Assembly: GCA_001574975.1 (NCBI GenBank)
Contig: KQ965856.1
Location: forward strand, 28,544 to 92,543
Direction of reading: 5' to 3'
DNA: 64,000 bases
Origin: Gonapodya prolifera JEL478
Taxonomy: Eukaryota > Monoblepharomycota > Monoblepharidomycetes > Monoblepharidales > Gonapodyaceae
Shown here: positions 32,482-43,742 of the stretch, in pieces
Layout: every line of letters starts with the position of its first letter
Position numbering within the stretch: position 1 is the first letter of the stretch
The notes under the pieces: model-generated
What the model saw: the letters and a program-made list of their open reading frames with translations, nothing else
Databases searched by the model: none
Told to the model about the DNA's origin: nothing
Position numbers and translations under genes: made by a program

Positions 32482-34416
32482 CATCCTCAAGCTTGTCCAT
32501 CACAATGTTGAAGAGGGGAGCTACCATCGCAAGGGTTGGATATGCCACACTCTCTACCATGGCAAGAGCTTGCGCCATGGGCTTGAGAACAGAAATACAG
32601 TTAGTGAAACAAAATGCAACAATGTATAGGACTTACCTCAAGAAGAGTCTGCACCTTCTCCAGATAGTTCCAATCTTTGTCTGTCAACCTCCATTCACGT
32701 AGTCCCCTGTCCGATGCCAGGAGCTTTTCAAGCTCCCTCCTGTCCTAGATGGCACAGGTGATTGCGTTGAAGTCTGACTTCCATTGAGTTCCAACTGGCA
32801 CCACAAGCTCCCTAGCTTGTGATGCATCCGCAAACTGGGATGCATACTGCTCGCAGAGCTGTAGCAAGCGTTGAATCTTGTAAATGAGCTCATTGCTACA
32901 CAACCTAGGTGAGCTGCACGAGCCTGTAAACTGCAGGAACGTGTATATATATGATCAAAGATACATAATATGTTGTAGCGCACACAGAACTCACCTGCAG
33001 GAACGTGNCGCCAAACTTGGGGCACGCCCTGCAGGTGCACTCATCTAAATACATGACCACAGTAGTGGCACAGCACTTAACACCTCACACTATATATACC
33101 ATGTCAATGGATGTCACCTGAGGCTATGGTGACACTCATAGAGCTCCGTGACAACTTGTTACGCAACTGGCAAGCCACCTGAAAAAGGGCAAAAATGCCA
33201 CTCACCTTCTTTACCAGTTCTGCTTCCCCTCCAGTGACTTCGTCATCATCCACATCTGGAAGCCGCAGCTTTTCCAGTCCCGCATGAACGGCCAGGTGGA
33301 GGATGTGAGTGAAACTGCAGACCCGCAAGTGAACCTTGCCAAAGTCCCCTGCAGTGACGCCAGCTGATGCAATTGCCTGCATCATAGTATCATTGTTGGC
33401 AGCATTGTCCATTGTGAATGACATCAGCTGCAAACATTGTTGGTTGTTTGTGACAATACCAAAATATAATTGTAAAACTTGCCTTCTTCATAACCCCCAT
33501 ATTCCTGAGTGCTTCCAGTACAATACTTGCCATGTTTTCTCCTGAATGTGAACCTTTCACTTGAATAAAGTCCAGGAGGACTTTCTTCATGGTCTAGTCC
33601 TCCCCCACCCAGTGCCCTGTTACAGCTGCAAAGCTGTATCTCTGGTCCTGCATGGTCCAAACATCCGTTGTGCAAGCAATACACGTACAACTGTCCTATA
33701 TAGGAGGATCAAGAGAAGGGTTCAAAAAATGAATATCAATGGCACTTACCTTCAGTAGTTTGTGCACTTTGACCTGAAGGTGCTCCACCTCTCCTGGAAT
33801 ATCTGCTCGCATCATGTTGCCCAAAATCTTGGGAGCTTCCGGATTCGCCACTTGAATCAGTCGTCGGAACCATGGGTTTGTCAGTTCCATTAGAGGTTGG
33901 TCAGTGGCAACAATCCAATCAAGCATAGCTGCTCAAAAGGATTCTTCATTGAACACCTGTATAAGATTGTTAGATGTGGGAATAGATGAGTGATAGTTGC
34001 TGCAATCCTCCAGTTTTTGTTTTTGAGATGGCATCTCATCGATGGTCAGCTGCTTCCCTCCAGTACTGTTCCTATCGTCCAGTTTTCTCCTGACTTTGGG
34101 GTTCTTGATGGTGTCTGCGTGGAATCGGATAACATGGTGTTGAAGTGTGGACGTGGAGTGGTGATTGGTCATATCGTACCTGAGAGAGAAAATGGCAGCC
34201 ATGAAAAAAATAACAAATTCTTTGAACTCACGGCTTCACATCGCATCCATTTTGTCCAAGTTGAAGGCAGATTGCACGTTTGTGCATTCCCTTCTCCTGT
34301 TTCTCAAAATGGCCATCACGAAATACCCACGAGGTATCTTGCTTGGATGTGACATGCCGCTTGGAGGTGATCCATCCATCATCTTTTGGTGCGCTTGGTC
34401 TCCCTGCGATGCTCAT
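32482..34416 (-). mobile_element. hAT-family DNA transposon (transposase gene, C-terminus missing)
   Basis: Minus-strand transposase spread over several exons. A BED-type zinc-finger start at 34416-34200 (TSWVFRDGHFEK, then KRAICLQ, with the HSTSTLQHHVIRFH histidines in the next exon at 34160-34120); a lysine-rich linker; the catalytic-domain opening (LDWIVATDQPLMELTNPWFR) at 33926-33860; a DNAANNDTMMQAI and CSFTHILHLAVHAGLEK block at 33433-33270, typical of hAT RNase-H-like cores; then ELVVPVGTQWKSDFNAI near 32810-32760, DRGLREWRLTDKDWNYLEKV near 32720, and YPTLAMVAPLFNIVMDKLED, which runs to 32482. The dimerisation domain that should follow is absent: the 7 kb element starts at that point, and the sequence beyond its other end is unrelated. 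Copy C of the dispersed repeat lies inside. Inactive. Confidence 0.8.
32988..33124 (-). repeat. Dispersed repeat, copy C (inverted)
   Basis: On the minus strand: starts CAGGTGACATCCATTGACAT and ends CCTGCAGGTGAGTTCTGTG. It contains the block readable as CRACPKFG.TFLQ. The 12-base word ACGTTCCTGCAG appears again about 60 bases further along (near 32935-32946), flanking a possible short intron. Confidence 0.75.
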
Positions 34417-35140
34417 TTCGGAGTATTCGAACTTTTTGTGGCGTCGACCGAGTCAACTTGGAGTTACAGTATTTTAACTCGCTACTCACTCCCTCATAAT
34501 TTTATAAACTCCCAACTCGCTCCCTCACCGTGTGACCCAACTCCCAACTCGCTCGCTCCCTCAATCCTCAACTCCCACTCGCACTTGCGAGTTACAAGGG
34601 AGCGAGTCAGCGAGTTTTGACTCGCTCCCTCATAACCTTGATCTGAAGTGCTCGGATTCCGCTGCGGAGGCTGAACCGCAACCCCGCTCTTATATTTTGG
34701 GCTCTCGCTTTGGCAGCTGTATCGGCGTCCTTGTAGCATTCTAGGCCGCAGGGTGGACCGGGTGGATGCTTTTCGTCAGTACAGCTGTGGAGTGGAGAAA
34801 CCGGATGGAGCACCGTATTGGCTGTCCTCCCCGTTGGTTGCTTTGGGCGCGACACGCGACGTGTCTGCGGCAAACTGGGCCACTTACTATTGTATTAGTA
34901 GGAAGCAATGAGAGGTAAAATACACTATACTCAATCAATTGCGGACCATGATTGTTGAAGACTCTAGTGACTGGATATTCACAGGGTCCACGTTGCATAA
35001 AAACACGAGCTTCTTAATTGGAGCTATCTCGAGTCACTATCGCCTGAAATGGAGGTAGAATCCATCTCTGCAGTGCAGGTGCCGGATAAATGAAGTACAT
35101 CCATCCCTCTCTCCCACCCCACACACCAACACACTCCGCC
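34417..35140. other. Transposon flank and permease 1 upstream region
   Basis: 34455-34640 is packed with direct and inverted copies of CTCGCTCCCTC/GAGGGAGCGAG and the related ACTCGCT word, probably the sub-terminal repeats of the hAT element; a facing end on the other side is missing. 34640-35140 is the upstream region of permease 1 and holds no gene I can support. Confidence 0.45.
34455..34640. repeat. Clustered CTCGCTCCCTC direct and inverted repeats
   Basis: At least five copies of an ACTCGCTCCCTC-like word, with the inverse GGGAGCGAGTC near 34600, within 190 bases just upstream of the hAT transposase start. hAT elements commonly carry short sub-terminal repeats bound by the transposase BED domain; that identity is inferred. 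Confidence 0.6.
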
Positions 35141-38100
35141 ATGATGCTGCGATCGCGCTCCGCAGCAAAGGGACCCTCAACGGAACTTGAGCTGATGATC
35201 ACCGTCACAGAAGACGAGCTGCGGCTGGCCCGCGTGAGTGGCGATTATGCCATTTGTGTGTGCGCGCCGTATCAGATAACGCGAGAGTGTCACCCGCCAT
35301 GAAAATGCATTTGTCACCCTGTCTGGTCTTACGATGTCCAGATGGGGTACCAGCAAGGTGCGTGCCAGTGGGGATCGGTGTTCGTTGGTGCAATATAGTG
35401 GACTCGATTCGATTTTACACTGAATTATCATCGACACCTCACCAGAGTTTCGAAGAACATTCAAATGGATGTACGTTTCAATCTCGCGTCTTTCATTTAC
35501 CTCGATCGCCCTTCACCACAGTCCTATCTAGCCACAACTTTGGCTTTTCCATGTCGCACCTCTGCCCGCTCGCATTTACGCTTTTTTACCCGACGGCGAT
35601 CTACTTTGGTGGGCCTGGTGGGGCTCTGTATACGTGGCTGATAAGCAGCGCGTTTCATCTCTGCGGTTAGTGGTTGTCATCACTTCCAAGGCGGGATGAT
35701 ATGTCTTACTCCGCTCAAACCTGTACAGTCTCCTTTTCGCTCGCTGAAATATGTTCTGCGTGGCCATCGTCTGGAGGGCTCTGTGAGCGAAAACCAATTC
35801 GCCAGGAAAATCGACTCGAAAGTTTTTCATCCCGAGATGACCTTCCTCAGATTACTGGAGCGCCAAGCTCGGCGGCCCACGCCATGGCCCAATTCTTTCG
35901 TAGGTTGCAGTCGCTTGCTATTGCAGTTGCGTCTCTTGCGATCCACTTCGCTCTTCCCTCCGTCCCGCCTAAACTCCGTTCTGATCCTCCGGCCGCCACC
36001 ACCCGGACACGCAGATATTACACCGCCTACATGAACATCTTTGGCGAAATAGGCTCTGTGGCGAGCTACGCCTTCACCCTCGCCCTCGTCATCTTTTCCT
36101 GCATCGCATGTGAGGATCTCGCCCTCTCTGATCTGCGTGCCATGTCCTAACTGCCAAATGCTTCTTCGAAAGTCTACTCCCCCGAATACCAAGCTCAATC
36201 GTGGCACTCGACACTTCTTTCAATCGCCTTCGTTGTCGTCTGGGGGCTGATCAACAGCACCAATGACACTGTGCTTGCCAGAACGATGGAAATTGGTTGG
36301 TGCTTGTGTGGAACTCTTGGAATAATCAGAGGATCACACTGACACACGCGTGTGCCCCGTTTCGGTACCAGCTATTGCGTGCCAGGTGCTCGGCTGCGTG
36401 AGTTTCTCATTGGGCGCTATGCTTGCGTAGTGCTCTCTGGCGATAGTTCTCATGCCCCACCCGTTTATCCAGCTCATCGTCATCATCATTCTCCTTGTCG
36501 CCTCACCAATGCATCAAGTACGTTCATCTCGCCTCTCCTGCTCCTCCGTAAATCCCGATCGCAACGTACTCTCCCCCGACATGCACCCACCAGTCCGCTT
36601 CATTCATCTTCTCCACATTCCAACCGCCCTCGCCATTCTACACCTCTGCCTACGCAACCGTCGTCAACATGGCGTTTCCGTCGTGGGTCTACATTGGTGA
36701 GTCGTATCAGCTCGATGTTATGTGGCGATTACGGAGGTGCACAACCGATGCGGGTACTCTGGGGTAGGGTACGACTCATCCGCGCATATTTCCGAAGGTA
36801 GGTTATGATTTTTCACGCACGGCACCGATGTCGGCCTTCTTCTCACAATCGCGACGTGGCGCGTATACCTTAGAAACCGTCAACGCATACAAGGGCGTCT
36901 CCAAAAGTATTGTCTATTCCATCGTCCTTACTGCCGTTCTTGGACTATTTCTTATTGTCTGTATGTACACTCTTGGGCAAACTTTGGAAACTGAAGCATC
37001 GTTTCATCACCACCTCCACCTCGTGCAGCTCTAAGCGCCACCATCCAAACTGCCGATCTCGTCGTTACAAACCCGTACTTCACCTTGTCGCCCATATTAC
37101 CGTTCAGCAGTATGTTTCCAGACGCAAGTTCTTCACGTGAGGATCAGCTCACAGATCAATCGATCTACATGAACAGATGCCACCCAGAACCAGAATGTGT
37201 CGCTTTTCTTGTCAGCAATCGTGGGATTCGCCATGTTCTTTGGTGGGGTGGCAGCGAACACAGCGTAAGCTTCATTTGCTCGAATAATCGTAGAAAGAAT
37301 ACTCACGTCCTGGTCCTTCCGTCTCACGATAAGCAACTCCCGAATGAGTAAGTGCAATCATTTATCTCGTTTTCTTGCCGCGTCCTCAAAACTGAACTGA
37401 ACCTCTCTCAGTGTTTGCCTTTGCCCGTGACGACGGTTTCGGTCGTTTCATCTCCGCGAAACTCCGAGTCATGCACCCAACATCCCGTGTTCCGCTCCGC
37501 GCAGTGTGGTCAAGCTGTTTCTGTGCGTGCAACCCCCTTTTGCGTCCCCTCGTTCACTTGCCCTTTCCGAATACATGACTTCCTGCACCGCAGTTGCAAT
37601 ATGCATTCTCACCCTCGCGTTTGGCGTACCTCTTGGTGGTGTTCAGGGGGCGTTGTCGATTGCGACAGTGGGATTATTGTTCGCCGTGAGTTGGGTAACA
37701 AGGTTGGAATTCTGCGGCATCTGATCACGGAACTCCTTCTTCACGATTTGTGATATGCAGTACGGCATTCCGATCTTCGCCAAGGTGGCCATTATGGGAA
37801 ACAACTTTAAGGTGAGCCGTGGGTTCTGATTATCGGGCTCCCTTTGTGACTTGCAAGTACTAATCACGTCCGGATCCCGTCGATCAATCTTTGTGGATAG
37901 CCTGGAGAGTTTTCTTTGGGGTCCGTATCCACCTTAATGGGATGGACGGCGGTAGTGTGGATCATTTTTTTGCTCGTGACGTTGTGCCTTCCTTAGTACG
38001 TTTGTTTTTCGCCCTGCCCATTGCGTCCCTGCTTACTCCGAAAGACTGATTACATGTATGTATACAGCATATTTCCCATCACGCCTGATACCTTCAACTT

Positions 38101-38401
38101 CTCAAGTGTTGTTCTCGTCGCGGTGTTTATATTTATCGTACGTTCGAGAATGTCTTTGGAGACCCACCCGTCCGACCTAATGACCAACTCACACACCGTT
38201 TCATCTCGCTTATCTGTATCTCAGACCGTCGTATGGTTTGTGAGAGCCCGCCATTGGTACGTGGGACCAATCCGTCGGGTGGACGAGTTCATGGTGGCGA
38301 CGATGGAACGCAGCATCATTGCGGCCAAAAATGCGTTGGCTGAAATAGGCGCTCTATCCAACGTCACGCTGGATGACACGACGTATGCGCGCATGTCGTG
38401 A
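35141..38401 (+). CDS. Amino-acid/GABA permease 1 (APC superfamily)
   Basis: Twelve-helix plasma- or vacuolar-membrane transporter for amino acids or GABA. The start at 35141 (MMLRSRSAAKGPSTELELM) opens a short first exon ending TEDELRLAR; tiny exons follow (MGYQQ-like, 35340s), as in the LARMGYKQEFKR opening of this family. Later blocks: GFSMSHLCPLAFTLFYPTA then FGGPGGALYTWLISSAFHLC (35540-35665); SFSLAEICSAWPSSGGLYYW, the family's hallmark, split over introns (35730-35870); SAKLGGPRHGPI; TAYMNIFGEIGSVASYAFTL (36025-36085); ALL-type helix WGLINSTNDTVLARTMEI (36240-36293); YDSSAHISEETVNAYKG (about 36770-36900); FAFARDDGFGRFIS (37415-37455); and C-terminal RHWYVGPIRRVDEFMVATME (38250-38310). 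Roughly 15 introns of 45-110 bp. Tandem with permease 2, same strand, 270 bases apart. Confidence 0.88.
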
Positions 38402-38670
38402 GACTTGAGACGAGAATGGTCACTGGAGATCCTTTGCTTTGTCATGACCCACGCAAGCTGTGCGTGGTTGTTTTCTGTGTACATAATGCACATTAGTTAC
38501 GCGTTTTATTCAATTTTAATTCCTAATGTGGAAAGCACTGGTATGTGTCGTGAACTCGGTACACTTTTCTTGGATACATTTCCTCTCGGATAAACCTAGC
38601 ACCTCCGGAACTCCGTCGATTCCCCCCCACAGATACCCGCACTCGAGCACGCTCGGCACACTCCACCACG

Positions 38671-41600
38671 ATGCTGCGATTGCGTCCCACGGCGAAGAGC
38701 CCGTCGACGGAGCTGGAGTTGATGATAACAATAACGGAAGACGAAGTGCGGCTCGCTCGAGTAAGTCCACCGTTGTCAAAGTTCCGCCCACCTTTGAAAT
38801 TACATTTCCCATCCTTACCGACCTTGTGGTGTGCAGATGGGATACCAGCAAGGTCTGTGCGATGGGACAGATGTTTTTCGGAGTAACAATATATGAGACG
38901 ATCGATATTCCGAATGTTTCACACTTTAACACATGCATTGTCCTGGGCGACGCAACAGAATTTCGCAGGACTTTCAAGTGGATGTACGTCTCATACCCAT
39001 CTTTTTATTCCGTGTGTTCATCAATCGCAATTTTACATTTTCGGATTGGTTGAAGCCACAATTTCGGATTTTCATTGTCCCACCTCTGTCCTCTTGTCAT
39101 TACGCTGTTTTACCCGACTGCGATCTTTTTTGGGGGACCTGGTGGCGCCCTTTATACCTGGATTATAACCAGCGCATTCCACCAATGTGGTAAGTGGCAA
39201 CTCCCGAGCCATGTCTGTCACCTTAGAAAAAATTTTCTCACCCTACTTGCATGCTCAGTCTCTCTCTCTCTTGCCGAAATATGCTCTGCATGGCCTTCAT
39301 CTGGTGGGCTCTGTAAGTGAAATTTAATGTTGATCTGCTGTGGAAACGCTCCAATGAACCTTCTCGGCTTTTCATTCTCTGCAAGACTACTGGAGCGCTA
39401 AACTCGGCGGCCCTCGCCATGGTCCCATTTTCTCGTGGGTTACAGCTTTCGGGCTTTCTCACATTACATCTCTTCGGCCCTAACTTCCGACCACAACCCA
39501 TGGTGCAGATGGTACACCGCCTACATGAACATATTTGGTGAGATAGGCGCGGTGGCGAGCTACGCGTTCACTCTCTCGATCGTAATATTTTCATGCGTCG
39601 CATGTGAGGATCAATCGTATCTCTTCCTTTTTGGATATTGTTTGATTGCCCCCGAAATCGAAAGTTTCCTCCCCGGATTTCGAGCCTGCCCAGTGGCAGA
39701 TTGCCCTTCTCTCCATCAGTTTTGTCGTCATATGGGGCCTCATCAACAGTACCAATGACACCGTCCTGGCCAGAACGATGGAACTGGGTGAGTGGCACGT
39801 CAGGTTGTTGGTGGTTGTGTGGAACTGTAACGAGAACCCTACATGTGCGGTGTGCCAGCGATTGCATGCCAGGTGCTCGGCTGCGTAAGTTCCTCATCGG
39901 ATTCAGTCCTGCACTTCACTCTCACGAAACATTACCCTTTGTGCATGCAGGTCATCCTCATCATCGCTCTTCTCGCCGCTTCACCAACGCGTCAGGTACG
40001 TTCAGTTGCCTTCTCAGCTGGTCTTTAGTTCGATCCATCCACCCCCATTCCCCTATGTATATCTTGCAGTCCGCCACATTCATTTTCTCCACCTTCCAAC
40101 CAGTACCGTCGCCATATTACACCTCCGCTTATGCCACCGTCGTCAACATGGCGTTCCCATCGTGGGTCTACATCGGTGAGTCTGCATATGACGACTTAAA
40201 TGGTTGAACGATGGTAGATAACTTATGGTGATATTCTTGGTAGGGTACGACTCATCGGCACACATTTCCGAAGGTAAGCTGCCGGTCTTCGACTTGCTTT
40301 CCCCCTTCTGGAATTTATATGTTCGGTTGGGACGTTGTTCACTCACCACAGAAACGGTCAACGCATACAAGGGTGTCTCCAAAAGCATAATCTATTCCAT
40401 AGCACTCACTTCATTCCTTGGGCTACTTCTCGTCGTCTGTGCGTACGAAACTCTTGAATTTTCAGCCGATGCTTTGCTTCACCATCTAGAACATTCAATC
40501 GAAAATAGCGCTGAGCATCTGCATTCAAAATCCCAATATGGCCAGCTCCAATCTTTACTTCACCTTGTCGCCCATACTACCATTCAGCAGTGGGTTTAGA
40601 AGATAATCTTCCAATATGACAAGTGCCTCACGTCTGATCGATTGCGACCTATAGATGCTACGCAGAACCAGTCTTTGTCCATCTTTTTATCAGCGGTCGT
40701 GGTTGCGGCTATGTTCTTTCGTGGGTTGGCAGCAAACACTGTGTGAGCTCTGCCCGCTTCCTGAACGTATGCCAGTTTCCTGAAAGCTGATGCTGTCCCT
40801 AATTACCTCTGGCACTACCAGCAACTCACGTATGAGTAAGTGTTTATGCTTACTCTTTCCACACCTTTTACCTCACCCGACGCTTCAGTGTTTGCCTTCG
40901 CACGCGACGACGGATTTGGTCATTTTATTTCCGCGAAGCTCCGAGTCATGCACGCGAAGTCGCGTGTCCTCTACGCGCAGTATGGACCAGTTGTTCGCGT
41001 GAGTATGGTCCTCGTCATTCCTTCTTCACTCACTAACCATGTCGTGACGTGTGCTACACTGTGACAGTTGCAATATGTCTTCTCATGCTCGCATTAGGTG
41101 TACCACTTGGAGGCGTTCAAGGGGCGCTATCCATTGCGACAGGTGGATTATTGTTTGCGGTGGGTGCGGTCGTTGTTTGAAATCCCAACCTGCGGACATG
41201 ATTCAGTGCTTACACCCGTTGGTCATCGATAGTACGGCATTCCAATTTTCGCCAAAGTGGCAATAGCGGGAAACGATTTTACGGTAAGACGTCGTCTCTG
41301 CATACCTTCAGAACAGTCAAAAAGTAGAACTATTTAATTACTGACGTCTAGCCCGGCGAGTTTTCCCTGGGGCACGTGTCTTCCTTCGCGGGGTGGACAG
41401 CAGTGATATGGCTGTCATTCTCACTGGTGATGTTATGCCTTCCATAGTGAGTCATGTCGTTATTCGGTGTTTTTTGAAACCCTTATCGCACACATCAGAA
41501 TGATTCATGGGAAATATGTGCTCCACCAGTATTTTTCCCATTACGACCGATAACTTCAACTTCTCCAGTGTTTCTCTGGTCGGGGTGTTTCTGTTCATCG

Positions 41601-41877
41601 TACGTTCGAAGCGTGTCTTACAGAACTTTTCGAGCAAACCGATCACTGATTGACACATTATCACATCACATTTATCTTCTTTGTGCCTCAGACCGTCATA
41701 TGGTTTTCCAGTGCCCGGCACTGGTACCTTGGCCCGATCCGCCGAGTGGACGAGTTCGCAGTTGCAACAATGGAGCGTAGCATCATGGCGGCCAAAAATA
41801 CGTTGGCGGAAATGGGCGCTCTGTCTAATGTCGCGTTGGATGACGCGTCGGTTTCGTATGCGCGCATAATGACGTGA
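38671..41877 (+). CDS. Amino-acid/GABA permease 2 (APC superfamily), tandem paralog
   Basis: Close paralog of permease 1, with the same exon plan. Start at 38671 (MLRLRPTAKSPSTELELM), MGYQQ and EFRRTFKW microexons near 38837 and 38960, then GFSMSHLCPLVITLFYPTAI (39065-39130), FGGPGGALYTWIITSAFHQC, SLSLAEICSAWPSSGGL (39260-39315), YWSAKLGGPRHGPIFSW, TAYMNIFGEIGAVASYAFTL (39515-39585), WGLINSTNDTVLARTMELG (39735-39790), YDSSAHISEETVNAYKGVSK (40247-40385, split), FAFARDDGFGHFISAKLR (40890-40945), and a C-terminal ARHWYLGPIRRVDEFAVATM (41715-41780) ending at 41877. Protein identity to copy 1 is high in membrane helices and the tails. Intron sequences have diverged, so the duplication is not recent. 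Substrate specificity cannot be read from sequence. Confidence 0.88.
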
Positions 41878-43742
41878 CGGGGAGAGTCGCAACTGTTGTT
41901 TTTGTCGACGCAATTACGCAACTTCCAATGCCCTGTTTTGTTTGGCCTTTATGTGTTTGCATATAAATTGTAGACAAGACGCCAATAACAACAGTCGATT
42001 TTGCGAAAGTCTTTCTCCTTCTTTCATCCTTCAAGTGGCGACATTCGAATCGGTGCTTCTCAGTGACAAGCTTTGCTTCCATCGGGCATACATTTTGCTC
42101 CCAATCTATAAGGGAGACGCGCGCATTGGCGAACATACTGGATATACTCGTGTCACTTCACTTGAACTTGTGCTGGTTGTGGTTCGTTGCGACTACGAAG
42201 AAACAATAACCTTTGTGTATATAATGTAACTTGAAACTCTTTGCAATAGGCTCTTCCGATGAGCGGCTGCGACACGCATCAACTCCCAAATCAACAGAAA
42301 CCATCGCCCGCCCTGATGTTCCGACCATTGCCGCGACCATATCGAAGTAGCTCTTGGCGGACCGGACCTCACCTGACTTCGTCTGTGACTGAGTGCACGG
42401 GTCGCCTGCGTGAACCGCGAAGCGACAAGCGAGCAGCGTGAAGTCTTTGTTGTGGGTGGAACCGCGGTCGACCTTGCTTGGATTTGAACAGCAGTCTGGC
42501 TTCGTCTGTGACTGAGTGCACGGGTCGCTGACGCGGCTGGGATAAGAAGAGTGAGGAAGGTCGCTTCGTGCATATGCGATTGCGCTGCACGTGGACCTAT
42601 GTGTACCGAGAATTAGGCTTTGACGAAGGTAATTTCGAACGCCATCTCTTACGAGCCGCATTCCATCGCGATCGTCTCTTCATGGCGAATCTTCCTGCGT
42701 TCTCTCCTCGTGAGTGTTTTATTTCCACGCTATGGCAAACTAGAAGTCTTAACGTTCAAACGCCGATTCTTCTTCGCGCCGCTCCTCGCAGTATTGTTGG
42801 CTGTCCAGTCCTAACGTCGGCGACGACCTACGGCTTGTAGTACACTGGCTGGCTGATTCCACCGCCCACTGCTTCTGTCTCTTGCCTGGGATCACTCATC
42901 CCCTTTCTCTCCAGACGTCAAAATTCTACTGCTTTCCACCACGATCTACTACAAGCCAGTGAGGAATCCGGCGGGGCTTGTTGCGGCTACAACACGCGTG
43001 GGTCGGAACGTAGACCATGATTTTGCTGGGCCGTGTTCATCTGCAAGAGTGCGTTATCATCAGGATTCAGGCACCATGCTGTGTCGGGATAGCCCTGGGG
43101 AAAGAGCTTCGTTTCTTACGTGCGGGTTCGGGCTCGGGCGGCAAGAGAGCTTATTGCACCGCCGAGCAGCCGGTCGAAAGCATGCGGTGGCATGCATCTC
43201 AATTTCGGAGGGCAGTGCTCGTACTACAAACACTTCCCTTCAAAGAAGTAAATGCATGCGGTTGGCAATCTCAGGGACTGTTGAGGATGTGGAAGACCAC
43301 GATGGTTTTAGCCAATGAGGCGGTGGAATGCTGGTGGCTCCATCTGGGAACGTTGCGGTGAAGAGGCACTTTTGGTTGGCATAAACATGCGCCCATCTGC
43401 ACCCCATTTGAGCTGCTCCCAGAATATTGACATTCTTACGTGAGACTCTTCTTTACATTATGTTACTACATGTGGCAGAGGCTATGGAAAGGCATGATAT
43501 TGCGGAACTGCTTTTCAAGTATAGAGGCGACAGGCTCTATCAATGCCTTCATGCGAAGTGACGAAGTATTACATCTCGAGTCAAAGTTATTTAGCTATCT
43601 TAACCACTGTGGTCTGTGTCGTCACATTCACGTAGTAAAAAATAAACGCAACGCAAGACTTTTGTTGCACAAATATTGACACGCACAAATCCAAGACACA
43701 AACGAAGCTTTTCGAGTATCGCACCCGACGGCCGCATCCTCA
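41878..43742. other. Long region without an assignable gene
   Basis: Contains open frames up to 167 codons on the minus strand (42158-42661) and about 120 codons on the plus strand (42959-43361), but none shows domain motifs, signal or membrane segments that I can support. Two copies of a CTTCGTCTGTGACTGAGTGC word lie near 42378 and 42502. GC content and codon-like patterning near 42960-43320 hint at an unrecognised or decayed gene. Confidence 0.4.
42370..42535. repeat. Direct repeat around CTTCGTCTGTGACTGAGTGCACGGGTCGC
   Basis: A word of about 30 bases beginning CTTCGTCTGTGACTGAGTGC occurs twice, about 124 bases apart, each followed by CACGGGTCGC. Only two copies are seen; no known element is implied. 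Confidence 0.6.

Noticed and set aside
25495-32490. Target-site duplication around the 7 kb element
   Set aside because: Flanks read ..CATCCAGT and CATCCTCA; the shared CATCC is not directly adjacent to both tips, so it cannot be a clean duplication.
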